DNA of 64,000 nt from Bacillota bacterium (GTDB lineage: Bacteria; Bacillota_A; Clostridia; Lachnospirales; Lachnospiraceae). Position numbers and translations under genes: made by a program. Below the pieces are notes generated by a model. It worked only from the letters and a program-made list of their open reading frames with translations. It ran no database searches and was not told where the DNA came from. Within the stretch, counting starts at the first letter, position 1. Each line of letters starts with the position of its first letter. The stretch lies in NCBI GenBank assembly GCA_023443625.1, contig JAEZTQ010000093.1, positions 248,001 through 312,000 of the forward strand, read 5' to 3'. Shown here piece after piece: positions 44,966 through 52,615 of this stretch.

Positions 44966-46303
44966 CTATTCCTCTACTTTTAAAGTAGCCACAAAAGTAT
45001 CAAGCTTTTCCTGTGCATTCTCTTTATTGAAATCACCACTTCTAATTTCTGTTGTAAAGGCTGCTACATTTGACCAATATTTTGCATTGAACTCAACTGA
45101 AGTAGGCTGCATAACGGATGCCATATTTGCCTCCTTTACCAGTACTGCTGCAACTTCATTGGCCTGAACCTCCGGTGTATTACCAACAGCCATATTGGTA
45201 GGAACCTGGGAAGTCTCTGCAAAACGCTGTTTCTGCATCTCTTCACCGCCTAGGTAGGCTGCAAAAGCTACAGCAACTTCAGGGAATTTCGACTGAGCGT
45301 TAACACCGATACATTTGGAATCATAGAAGCCCTTTAATTGATAATCTGTACCGTTAAGCTTGAAGGTAGGAATTACAGCAACACCCAAGTCATCACCTAA
45401 TATCTCCTTATATGTATTATATTCCCAAGCACCGGTAAACCATGCACCAATCTTATGATCAGTTGCTAATTCCGTTAAGGAAACATCGTCTGCATAAGCA
45501 CATTTCTTATTATTAATTAAATCGATTATGTAATTTGTTACTGCTAAGCCGTTGGCATTGTTCCAATCACATCCGGCTGCAAAATCAGTAAAATCTGGTC
45601 CATAAATAGTGTTACCTGCACCATAATACCAGGCACCCAGTTTCCAGCCTCCTGCGGAATCAAAGCAGAAGTTATATACACCATCCCCAGTATCCTTAGC
45701 CATTATGGTATCCAGAGATTTAATATCGTCTTCTGTCAAGATAGTTTTATCATAATACATGAAGAAAGTATTATGAGTAAATGGTATTGCATAGATTGCA
45801 TCATTAACAGTAGCAGTTTTAACTACTTGTTCAGCCATAGTTGTCTTTACCATTTCTTCTGTTGATCCACCCAGTCTTGCAATAGCACCTGCGTTAACAA
45901 GTTCCTGTAATTGGTTACTTGCAAAGAAGAATACATCAGCTGCTGCTGAAACGTCCTTTAATATGGGATCTCTTGCTGTATCTTCACCTTGAGCCTCTAC
46001 TGTGAATTCAATGTTCCACTCAGGATGTAATGCCTGAAAGGACTTGCACATAGAGTCAACTGTACCGGGCTGGATCTGATTCTCTGGTGCCCATACCTTC
46101 AAGGTTACATCCTGGGGAACAAGCTCTTCTGTTGTATCAGGAGTATCTGTTGTGTCAGAAGTATCCTCTGTGTCAGGGGCTTCTGTTACTGGAGTATCAC
46201 CATCATTCGATGTTGTCTCGTCTTTCTTACCGCATGCTGCAAAACTTCCTGCTACCATAATGGTAACTAAGAGTAATGCAATAAGTCTTGATAATTTTTT
46301 CAT
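44966..46303 (-). CDS. Maltose/maltodextrin-binding lipoprotein
   Basis: This 445-residue solute-binding protein has a lipoprotein signal (VAGSFAACGKKD) and a Thr/Asp/Glu-rich linker of about 40 residues. The rest is a cluster-B sugar-binding fold with PFTHNTFFMYYDKTIL and GAWFTGAWEYNTYKEILG motifs typical of maltodextrin-binding proteins. It delivers malto-oligosaccharides made by the surface amylase to the permeases. The ATG at 46303 follows GAGGTAGAGGT. It is first in the operon and is read away from a LacI-type regulator. Confidence 0.9.
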   Translation of the reverse strand: MKKLSRLIALLLVTIMVAGSFAACGKKDETTSNDGDTPVTEAPDTEDTSDTTDTPDTTEELVPQDVTLKVWAPENQIQPGTVDSMCKSFQALHPEWNIEFTVEAQGEDTARDPILKDVSAAADVFFFASNQLQELVNAGAIARLGGSTEEMVKTTMAEQVVKTATVNDAIYAIPFTHNTFFMYYDKTILTEDDIKSLDTIMAKDTGDGVYNFCFDSAGGWKLGAWYYGAGNTIYGPDFTDFAAGCDWNNANGLAVTNYIIDLINNKKCAYADDVSLTELATDHKIGAWFTGAWEYNTYKEILGDDLGVAVIPTFKLNGTDYQLKGFYDSKCIGVNAQSKFPEVAVAFAAYLGGEEMQKQRFAETSQVPTNMAVGNTPEVQANEVAAVLVKEANMASVMQPTSVEFNAKYWSNVAAFTTEIRSGDFNKENAQEKLDTFVATLKVEE

Positions 46304-46401
46304 ACCTCTACCTCTTTTCTTTTTTATTTGCTTATATCTCAAGTCACATGGCTATATGACCGAGCCTCAACATATAATCTTCAAAACTTCAACTAATTAT
46401 A

Positions 46402-46419
46402 TTTCGAATAATTTCGAAA
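46402..46419 (-). promoter_or_regulatory. Candidate LacI-type operator of locus 1
   Basis: TTTCGAA-ATTA-TTCGAAA is an inverted repeat just after the -10 box of the binding-protein promoter. A related palindrome (TATTTTCGAAAATA) precedes the regulator gene at 46617-46630. Confidence 0.65.
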
Positions 46420-46428
46420 CTTTATCTT

Positions 46429-46457
46429 AGAATACCACCAATACCTAAATTTGTCAA
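46429..46457 (-). promoter_or_regulatory. Sigma-A promoter of the maltodextrin operon (locus 1)
   Basis: TTGACA, a 17-base spacer and TATTCT are read on the minus strand, about 130 bases before the binding-protein start. Confidence 0.75.
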
Positions 46458-46460
46458 TAG

Positions 46461-46474
46461 TTTCCCTTGGGAAA
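46461..46474. promoter_or_regulatory. Palindrome upstream of the locus 1 promoter
   Basis: TTTCCC-TT-GGGAAA lies directly upstream of the -35 box. It could be a second regulator site. Confidence 0.45.
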
Positions 46475-46616
46475 TTTCGTCACATTTTATATTTTTATCC
46501 CATACATCTATGTTCCTTTGTGCATTTTTATCTTCTAAACTGTACTTGTAGCCTATTCACATATTTTTAAGTATAATAATTTAACAAATCTTGTTTTTTG
46601 TGGTAATATGTTTATA

Positions 46617-46630
46617 TATTTTCGAAAATA
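46617..46630 (+). promoter_or_regulatory. Candidate operator upstream of the locus 1 LacI gene
   Basis: TATTTTCGAAAATA is a perfect palindrome with the same TTTCGAAA core as the operator at 46402-46419. It may serve autoregulation. Confidence 0.5.
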
Positions 46631-46822
46631 AACTATTTCTCCAGAGATTTATACTGTAATAGACTTTTATTCGTAGAGAGCAAGATAAATACTTGAAGTT
46701 GAGGTACAACACCATAGAAATATGGGAAGAAATACGGGAAACAACAATCATATATTGAAAATGGTATGACTTAGGGTTATACTGATGTTGATTAGAATAT
46801 TAGAATAACTTAGGGGAGGCTT

Positions 46823-47839
46823 ATGGCAACTATTAAAGATATCGCAGATAAACTTGGCATAGCGGTTAGCACTGTTTCAAAGGGTTTGAATGGTGCCACA
46901 GATATAAGTGCAGAGATGCGGCAGCTGGTATTAGATACCGCAGTAGAGGTTGGCTATGCCCCAAAGAAATTGAGATCCTCGGGAAATCGTAAGGTTTGTG
47001 TTTTTATAGAAAATATGGATTATGAAAATATTGATCAATTTGGATATGATATAATTCTTGGCTTTAAGCAAGCTGCTGCCAGAAGGCACTGGGAGGTTAC
47101 CATAGTTTCCACCAATCTCAATTTGCAGACAGCTCAAAAATATGATTCCTATATGTTAAAGAACGGATATAGTGGAGCTTTTCTACTTGGTTTTACCCTT
47201 CATGATGATTGGGTGACTCAGCTAAATAAGACAACGGTTCCTACTGTCCTATTGGACAACTATATAGAGCATAATAATCATGTGGGTTATGTAGGAACAG
47301 ATAGTTCAGAGGGTATCTATCTGGCAGTGAATCATCTATATAACCTAGGACATACTAAAATTGCCTTTCTCAATGGTTCAAAAAACTCCATGGTATCGGA
47401 GCAAAGACATGACTCCTTTGTTAATAGTATGATCAAACATGGATTAGAGGTAGATGACAATTTGATAGAATATGGATATTATGTTCCGGATTGTGCCAAA
47501 TACCATGTACCTGGATTTGTAGAAAAGGGAGCAACGGCCATCATGTGCGCCAGCGATTTAATTGCCACTGGTGTCATCTATGAATTGCAGAAGATGGGCC
47601 TAAAGGTTCCCGGTGATATTAGCGTCATCGGCTTTGATGACTTGCCCATTGCTTCCTCTTTATCACCAACTTTGACCACAATTCGTCAGGATCGTACTGA
47701 TCTAGGCAAAAGCGCCTTCCTATTACTAGATGGTTTGATTCATAATGTAACCATTAGCAAGCTGCTCCTTAGAGCTAAGTTTATCCCAAGAGAAAGTACC
47801 GCCCTTTGTAAACAAAAAAGCAGGCAAATGAATAAATAA
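46823..47839 (+). CDS. LacI-family repressor of the maltodextrin operon
   Basis: This 338-residue regulator begins with the LacI helix-turn-helix (TIKDIADKLGIAVSTVSKGL) and hinge region, then has the periplasmic-binding-protein-like effector domain with VGYVGTDSSEGIYLAVNHL and SVIGFDDLPIASSLSPTLTT. GGGGAGG precedes the ATG. It reads divergently from the binding-protein gene. TTTCGAA-type operators lie near both starts. Confidence 0.92.
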   Translation: MATIKDIADKLGIAVSTVSKGLNGATDISAEMRQLVLDTAVEVGYAPKKLRSSGNRKVCVFIENMDYENIDQFGYDIILGFKQAAARRHWEVTIVSTNLNLQTAQKYDSYMLKNGYSGAFLLGFTLHDDWVTQLNKTTVPTVLLDNYIEHNNHVGYVGTDSSEGIYLAVNHLYNLGHTKIAFLNGSKNSMVSEQRHDSFVNSMIKHGLEVDDNLIEYGYYVPDCAKYHVPGFVEKGATAIMCASDLIATGVIYELQKMGLKVPGDISVIGFDDLPIASSLSPTLTTIRQDRTDLGKSAFLLLDGLIHNVTISKLLLRAKFIPRESTALCKQKSRQMNK

Positions 47840-47915
47840 TTTAACTTATTAACTAAAAGGCAATTTATATATTGAATTGCAGGACAGTATTAATAATTAT
47901 CACATAGTATTAGCA

Positions 47916-47968
47916 TGAGGAGGTTATAACTCAAAACCCTAAGGTCTAACGAGTTAATAACCTCCTCA
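47916..47968. terminator. Hairpin between LacI and CpsD genes
   Basis: TGAGGAGGTTAT...ATAACCTCCTCA forms a long stem with small bulges between two convergent genes. It could end transcription from both sides. Confidence 0.6.
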
Positions 47969-47999
47969 AATTATTTATATCCTATTTACTTAAGGCTTT

Positions 48000-48722
48000 T
48001 TATTTATCTTTAACCTTTTGTTTCTTTTTGCTCTTATCACTTCCATAGGTACCATAATACTTGCCATAATATTTACCGTAATAGCTATTCTTCTCCATGG
48101 AAATTTTGTTTAATACTGCACCTATTATTTTACAGTTTGATCTCTCCAACTGTTCCTTTACATTCCGTGCAAATTTATAGCTTATTGCATTCGCTTCAAT
48201 TACAACAACCGCCCCATCGGAGATTTTAGCTACGATAGCGCTGTCTATTACTGATCCTAGAGGTGGAGTATCTATAATCACATAATCATATTCCTCACGT
48301 AATTTACTAATCATTTTGTTAAAACGACTACTGTTCAATAATTCAGCAGGATTGGGACTATAGGTACCTGAGAATATAATATCCAGATTAGACACATAGG
48401 TCTGACAGATAACATCACCCAACTCCTTCTGCCCAGATAAATAATGGGTCAATCCAAACTCAATCTCACCAATTTTATATCTTCCGATTAATACAGATTT
48501 TCTTAAATCAGCATCAACGAGCATTACCTTCTTTCCTACTTCAGCAAAGGATACTGCCAGGTTTAAGGAAATACTGGATTTACCTTCATTTGGAGTGCAA
48601 CTAGTGAAGGTAATTACTTTAATCTCTTCACCGCAGAACTGAATATTGGTTCTCAGGGTCTTGTAAGCCTCATTTGCTCTGTAATCCAATTCTTCCCGAT
48701 TTAATGATATAATCTTTCCCAT
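48000..48722 (-). CDS. BY-kinase / CpsD-type tyrosine kinase
   Basis: This is a 240-residue tyrosine autokinase that controls surface polysaccharide assembly. It has Walker A in TSCTPNEGKSSISLNLAV, Walker A' in VMLVDADLRKS and Walker B in YVIIDTPPLGS. The C-terminus has a tyrosine cluster (YYGKYYGKYYGTYG) that would be autophosphorylated. The CpsC-type activator gene lies 5 bases upstream and the CpsB-type phosphatase gene before that. Confidence 0.92.
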   Translation of the reverse strand: MGKIISLNREELDYRANEAYKTLRTNIQFCGEEIKVITFTSCTPNEGKSSISLNLAVSFAEVGKKVMLVDADLRKSVLIGRYKIGEIEFGLTHYLSGQKELGDVICQTYVSNLDIIFSGTYSPNPAELLNSSRFNKMISKLREEYDYVIIDTPPLGSVIDSAIVAKISDGAVVVIEANAISYKFARNVKEQLERSNCKIIGAVLNKISMEKNSYYGKYYGKYYGTYGSDKSKKKQKVKDK

Positions 48723-48727
48723 CTAGA

Positions 48728-49474
48728 TTACCTCTTTCCTTTCCCTGATTTTGCTCTTTTACGCCTCTTCTTATCGGCTGTTGCCTGCTTGCTGGCACCT
48801 GCCTCAATTGGAATGAGACCAATGGTACTAATACCTAGATACTTTTCAACATCTTCAGAATTCTTAATTGTATCATCCATCAGATGTAATACAATAATTA
48901 TTCCTGTAACCAAGCAAATTCCCAGGAGGGCTCCTATTACAATATTTCTATTAATATTAGGGCTGGAGGGGATAGAAGCAACAACACCATACTCAATAAC
49001 CGTTGGTTCATCGGCATCCATAATCTCAGCTATTCTTCTACGGGATACATCCGTAAATTGATTTACAATTTTCTGTGAAAGATATTCATCGGAGTAGGTT
49101 ACTTTAAGTTCTAGAATTCGGGTATTAGATGGATTTGAAACCGTAATCAAATCAACCAATTCATTATAATCCATATCTAATTCCAGGTTCTCAATAACCT
49201 GTTCAACAACGGGGCGGCTTTTAACCAGTACCATATAATCCTGGGTTAATTGAGTACCAATCTGAATATCAGCAAAGCTAGTTAATGACGTCGACATACT
49301 CAATATATATAACTGCGCTCTGGAGGTATACATGGGTGTAATCAAAAAACTGCTAATTAAGCCTGAGGCCGATGCAGTTATAATACCAGTTAAAATAATA
49401 ATCCATAGACGTCTCTTTATTAGGTAAAAAATGTCTAGCAGATCGATTTCCATATCTTCATTCGTCTTATCCAT
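48728..49474 (-). CDS. Wzz/CpsC-type chain-length determinant and kinase activator
   Basis: This 248-residue membrane protein has two membrane segments (residues 18-38 and about 178-198) flanking an extracellular domain, as in Wzz/CpsC proteins. The segment before the second helix (IPSSPNINRNIVIG) is the proline-rich hallmark. The basic C-terminal tail would activate the CpsD-type kinase. It is between the phosphatase and kinase genes in one unit. Confidence 0.9.
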   Translation of the reverse strand: MDKTNEDMEIDLLDIFYLIKRRLWIIILTGIITASASGLISSFLITPMYTSRAQLYILSMSTSLTSFADIQIGTQLTQDYMVLVKSRPVVEQVIENLELDMDYNELVDLITVSNPSNTRILELKVTYSDEYLSQKIVNQFTDVSRRRIAEIMDADEPTVIEYGVVASIPSSPNINRNIVIGALLGICLVTGIIIVLHLMDDTIKNSEDVEKYLGISTIGLIPIEAGASKQATADKKRRKRAKSGKGKR

Positions 49475-49485
49475 ACCTAGCTCCT

Positions 49486-50226
49486 TTATATGTATTTATT
49501 CTCCAAGACTTTCATGGGATTTTCCTGGAATATTATGTTGATTAAATTTTCATTACACTTCCTATGTAATTGCTTGGCAAGAGAGCTCATACAAGGAATT
49601 CTTACACTTGGATCATGGCAATCACTTCCTAGAAGATGAACAAGACCTTGATTCAGCAACTTTCTATTTAAAGCAGCTTCCCTCTGAAAGATGCCTCCCA
49701 TAAGACTACTGCAATTCATCTGTATGTAACATCCTAATTCCACCAATTCCCCAACCAAATCTTCCCTCTTGTGTAAGCATAAATACCTCTCCACATGAGC
49801 TAAAATAGGTGTATAACCTGCTCTTACAAATTCACCCATAGCTCTGTATATTTTATCAAAGGAATCTCTCACTGAAAACTCTACCAGTACATACCTGGTT
49901 CCAGCTAATGTCAGAGCTTTCTCTGTTTTTAGCGCTTCCAGAATAGAATTACTGTAGTACAACTCATTACCCAGTAAAATATTAATTTTTAATTCTAATT
50001 TATCTGCCTCTGCTTGAACTTGATCTCTTATGAGCAAGAGCTTGTCCACAGAATGATTGCTCTCTCCAGCAATATAGTGTGGAGTTGCTATAATTGTACT
50101 GATTTCCTGCTTTGCGGCAATACGAAGCATTTTTATCGTTTCTTCCATACTCTGGGATCCATCATCCACGCCTGGTAATATATGAGTATGGAAATCAAAA
50201 TAACCATTTGTTTTATTCATATCCAT
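49486..50226 (-). CDS. CpsB/YwqE-type protein tyrosine phosphatase (PHP family)
   Basis: This is a metal-dependent phosphatase that reverses CpsD-type autophosphorylation. The metal sites are seen as FDFHTHILPGVDDGS near the start, ATPHYI, HVERY and the SDCHDP near the end. The start is near 50226: several ATG codons fall within 10 bases after AGGA, and the frame upstream overlaps the previous gene. The protein has about 246 residues. It lies just after the membrane protein gene and before cpsC. Confidence 0.88.
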   Translation of the reverse strand: MDMNKTNGYFDFHTHILPGVDDGSQSMEETIKMLRIAAKQEISTIIATPHYIAGESNHSVDKLLLIRDQVQAEADKLELKINILLGNELYYSNSILEALKTEKALTLAGTRYVLVEFSVRDSFDKIYRAMGEFVRAGYTPILAHVERYLCLHKREDLVGELVELGCYIQMNCSSLMGGIFQREAALNRKLLNQGLVHLLGSDCHDPSVRIPCMSSLAKQLHRKCNENLINIIFQENPMKVLENKYI

Positions 50227-50231
50227 CATTC

Positions 50232-51077
50232 CTAACCATATGCAACTTGTCTGCGAAGATAGTATGTAAAGGTGATAAGGGTTATTGAGATGATTGTCCC
50301 AATACCTCCCATATATAAGAACACCATAATATCCCACTTAAGGTAAAGAGTAATAAATTTATTATAAAAATCTGGAAGAGCATCAATCTTTGCATATTGC
50401 TTTGATATTAACAGATAGGTAGCAAAAAGAATGACCATAAGAGAAGAGGCAATGAAACTATAATTGATATAACGAAGGCTTCTGTGCTTATAGCGGTTCA
50501 ATTTAAATATACAAAGGCATAACCCACCTATTATAAGAAGTAGGATTGGAAGCATTATCCTAATTAGGTTGATAAATTTCACTTTATAATCCCTATAATA
50601 ATTAATAAACTCTAGCTCTATGCTACTAACATAATTCTCTTCAAGCTCAGATATCAGTTCATCTATGCCATCATTTTGCTCATCCGTTCTTCTTATCCCT
50701 TGTTCTGATAAATATGTATCAATATTATGAGTAAGATCCTCACGGAGATTCATAGTATTAATATCTGCATCATTACCTGATAATGTGTTAGCTACATAAT
50801 TCCTGCCACCCACATAAACTCTCTCAAAGGTGATGACGTCTTCAAGCACTGTGACAGGAAAGCCTGCTTTACTTATAAGTTCTTTTGCATCCTTATCTAA
50901 TTGATTATAAACCTCACTATAATAATTACTTTTATTAAGATTCTTTATCACACTTTGGTTATTAAATACACCAAAGGAAAATCCCAAGCATAGATATAGG
51001 ATTAGAATTAGTAAAGTCAGGATAAATGAAAAGGTACTGCAAATGAATAGCCGCATCTTAGATTTCCTATACTGCAT
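50232..51077 (-). CDS. Integral membrane protein, unknown function
   Basis: This is a 281-residue protein with one N-terminal membrane segment, an extracellular domain of about 120 residues, and four C-terminal hydrophobic segments. The extracellular part is charged and without known motif. It is encoded between the sortase gene and the phosphatase gene, within 20 bases of both. A role in envelope assembly is inferred from context only. Confidence 0.65.
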   Translation of the reverse strand: MQYRKSKMRLFICSTFSFILTLLILILYLCLGFSFGVFNNQSVIKNLNKSNYYSEVYNQLDKDAKELISKAGFPVTVLEDVITFERVYVGGRNYVANTLSGNDADINTMNLREDLTHNIDTYLSEQGIRRTDEQNDGIDELISELEENYVSSIELEFINYYRDYKVKFINLIRIMLPILLLIIGGLCLCIFKLNRYKHRSLRYINYSFIASSLMVILFATYLLISKQYAKIDALPDFYNKFITLYLKWDIMVFLYMGGIGTIISITLITFTYYLRRQVAYG

Positions 51078-51093
51078 CCCCTATATCCTCCCA

Positions 51094-51747
51094 TCACTGT
51101 ATCTCTTGTGAATCTAATACCCTATCACAATATACAAAGTAGCGTTTACTTCGATCACCAGTCACCTTATTGAAGGGGTAGCAGGTATATAGGATAAGTA
51201 CTTCTTTATCCTGGGCCAAGTCATATGCTGATGTATCTGTTGCTGTTACAATATTGGTCTTAGTAACCTCATAAGCATACTTACCATACCAGGTACTTAT
51301 CTCAACCCTATCCCCAATCATTATATCTTCAAGGGGAGCAAAATATGTCCCATCATGTCCACCTATCAAAATTGGTCTTCCTTCTCCTGGCATTTTACTG
51401 TACACAGATTGACCAGCACCATTATCAAATACTATATCATCATCTCCATAATATAATGGAGCATCCAATGCTATCTTCTGGCAGGTAATTATTCCGTATT
51501 GTGAGTTTAATTCAGGTGTTTGGATTTCGCTCTGATCCAAGACATCCTTATCCTGTACAATCGGTTCCCTTATCTTAAGATTACCACCTTGATATCGGGG
51601 ACCTCCCTTATCTATGACCATCTTGCCATGGGCTGTAACATAAGAAATAATAGGAGCTCCTGCAAAGTATAATACTGCACTTCCTAATATCATAAAAAGC
51701 ACTGTTATTTTTATATAAGTAAGTATTCTTTTCAGATTAATGTTCAT
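51094..51747 (-). CDS. Sortase (class D-like)
   Basis: Sortases cleave surface proteins at a C-terminal motif and join them to the cell wall. This 217-residue protein has one N-terminal membrane helix and a sortase domain with the catalytic His in ILIGGHDGTYFAPL, Cys in LILYTCYPF and Arg in GDRSKRYF. The size and the TCYPF motif fit class D-like enzymes. Its start overlaps the end of the acidic surface protein gene by 11 bases, so the two are translated together and may be enzyme and substrate. Confidence 0.9.
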   Translation of the reverse strand: MNINLKRILTYIKITVLFMILGSAVLYFAGAPIISYVTAHGKMVIDKGGPRYQGGNLKIREPIVQDKDVLDQSEIQTPELNSQYGIITCQKIALDAPLYYGDDDIVFDNGAGQSVYSKMPGEGRPILIGGHDGTYFAPLEDIMIGDRVEISTWYGKYAYEVTKTNIVTATDTSAYDLAQDKEVLILYTCYPFNKVTGDRSKRYFVYCDRVLDSQEIQ

Positions 51748-52453
51748 CCTTATGAGCGAATAAATTAAACTTAATAGATGCAATTATACCCAATATCATT
51801 ATTACTCCTATCCCTGTTGCTATCATGATTGTTCTATTAAAATTAAAGCCTGTTTCCTTAATGATATTCTCCTTAATACTTGTAGGCTTATAATCTTCTT
51901 CTGCATTCTCCTTAGAGGCATTGCTATCATCTCTTAGGGCTTCTGATACAATACCTGATATAAAATCCTCTTCTTTAGAATCTACTTCCGTATCTGTATT
52001 TGATCCTGACTGGGCATTCATGCTATCCTGCCCTGGATTATTAGGTGTCGATGCTTCCGTTGGAGCTTTACTCTCTTCCTTGCTTGTACTATCTGGGAAA
52101 GGGTCTGTAGTATTTTCATGGGAGTCTGTATCCGAAGTACTTTCACTATCCCTTTCCTCTTCAAGGGGAATAAGATATCCATTATTAACACCCTTTTCAA
52201 TATAGTTGTTAATGGAGCCTAGAATTTCATCTCTTTGTTCCTTGTCTAAATCCACATCATCCTCTAATAGGAAACTAGTCAATTCATTAATATAGGCAGG
52301 ATCAATCTTATATTCTTTACCCATATATACATATTGATCCTTGGCTGCTGCAATAACATCTTCTTCATATTCATTTATTGTGCCTGCCTTTACAACCGTA
52401 GTGGAACTTAATCCAACTAGCAAAATACCTAGAGCAAGTAATTTTTTTCCCAT
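51737..52453 (-). CDS. Acidic surface protein, probable sortase substrate
   Basis: This 238-residue protein has a signal peptide (MGKKLLALGILLVGLSS), a folded part to about residue 105, a long acidic Ser/Thr/Glu-rich stalk, and a C-terminal membrane helix followed by a short charged tail. No LPxTG is present; the residues before the helix read IIKETGFNF. Its gene overlaps the sortase gene. It resembles in layout the processed acidic surface proteins found beside class D sortases. The start follows AGGAGGAAC. Confidence 0.75.
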   Translation of the reverse strand: MGKKLLALGILLVGLSSTTVVKAGTINEYEEDVIAAAKDQYVYMGKEYKIDPAYINELTSFLLEDDVDLDKEQRDEILGSINNYIEKGVNNGYLIPLEEERDSESTSDTDSHENTTDPFPDSTSKEESKAPTEASTPNNPGQDSMNAQSGSNTDTEVDSKEEDFISGIVSEALRDDSNASKENAEEDYKPTSIKENIIKETGFNFNRTIMIATGIGVIMILGIIASIKFNLFAHKDEH

Positions 52454-52484
52454 TAGGTTCCTCCTAATAACATAAAAATTATAC

Positions 52485-52518
52485 ACTTTATGATGCATTT
52501 TTAGTTGCATCATAAAGT
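52485..52518. other. Perfect hairpin upstream of the acidic protein gene
   Basis: CTTTATGATGCA and TGCATCATAAAG flank an 8-base loop about 35 bases before the gene start. It could be an operator or leader hairpin. Confidence 0.45.
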
Positions 52519-52568
52519 ATATAATCAAGTATACCTATATTAACAGCCTCTTAATCAGTTTATATCAT

Positions 52569-52606
52569 ATCAAAAGATTTTTCGTATAAACGAAAAATCT
52601 TTTGAT
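52569..52606 (-). terminator. Perfect 16-bp hairpin after the Ig-like surface protein gene
   Basis: ATCAAAAGATTTTTCG and its complement enclose a six-base loop, 9 bases after the stop. No extra T run follows, but its place suggests a terminator. Confidence 0.6.
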
Positions 52607-52615
52607 TATAATTAT

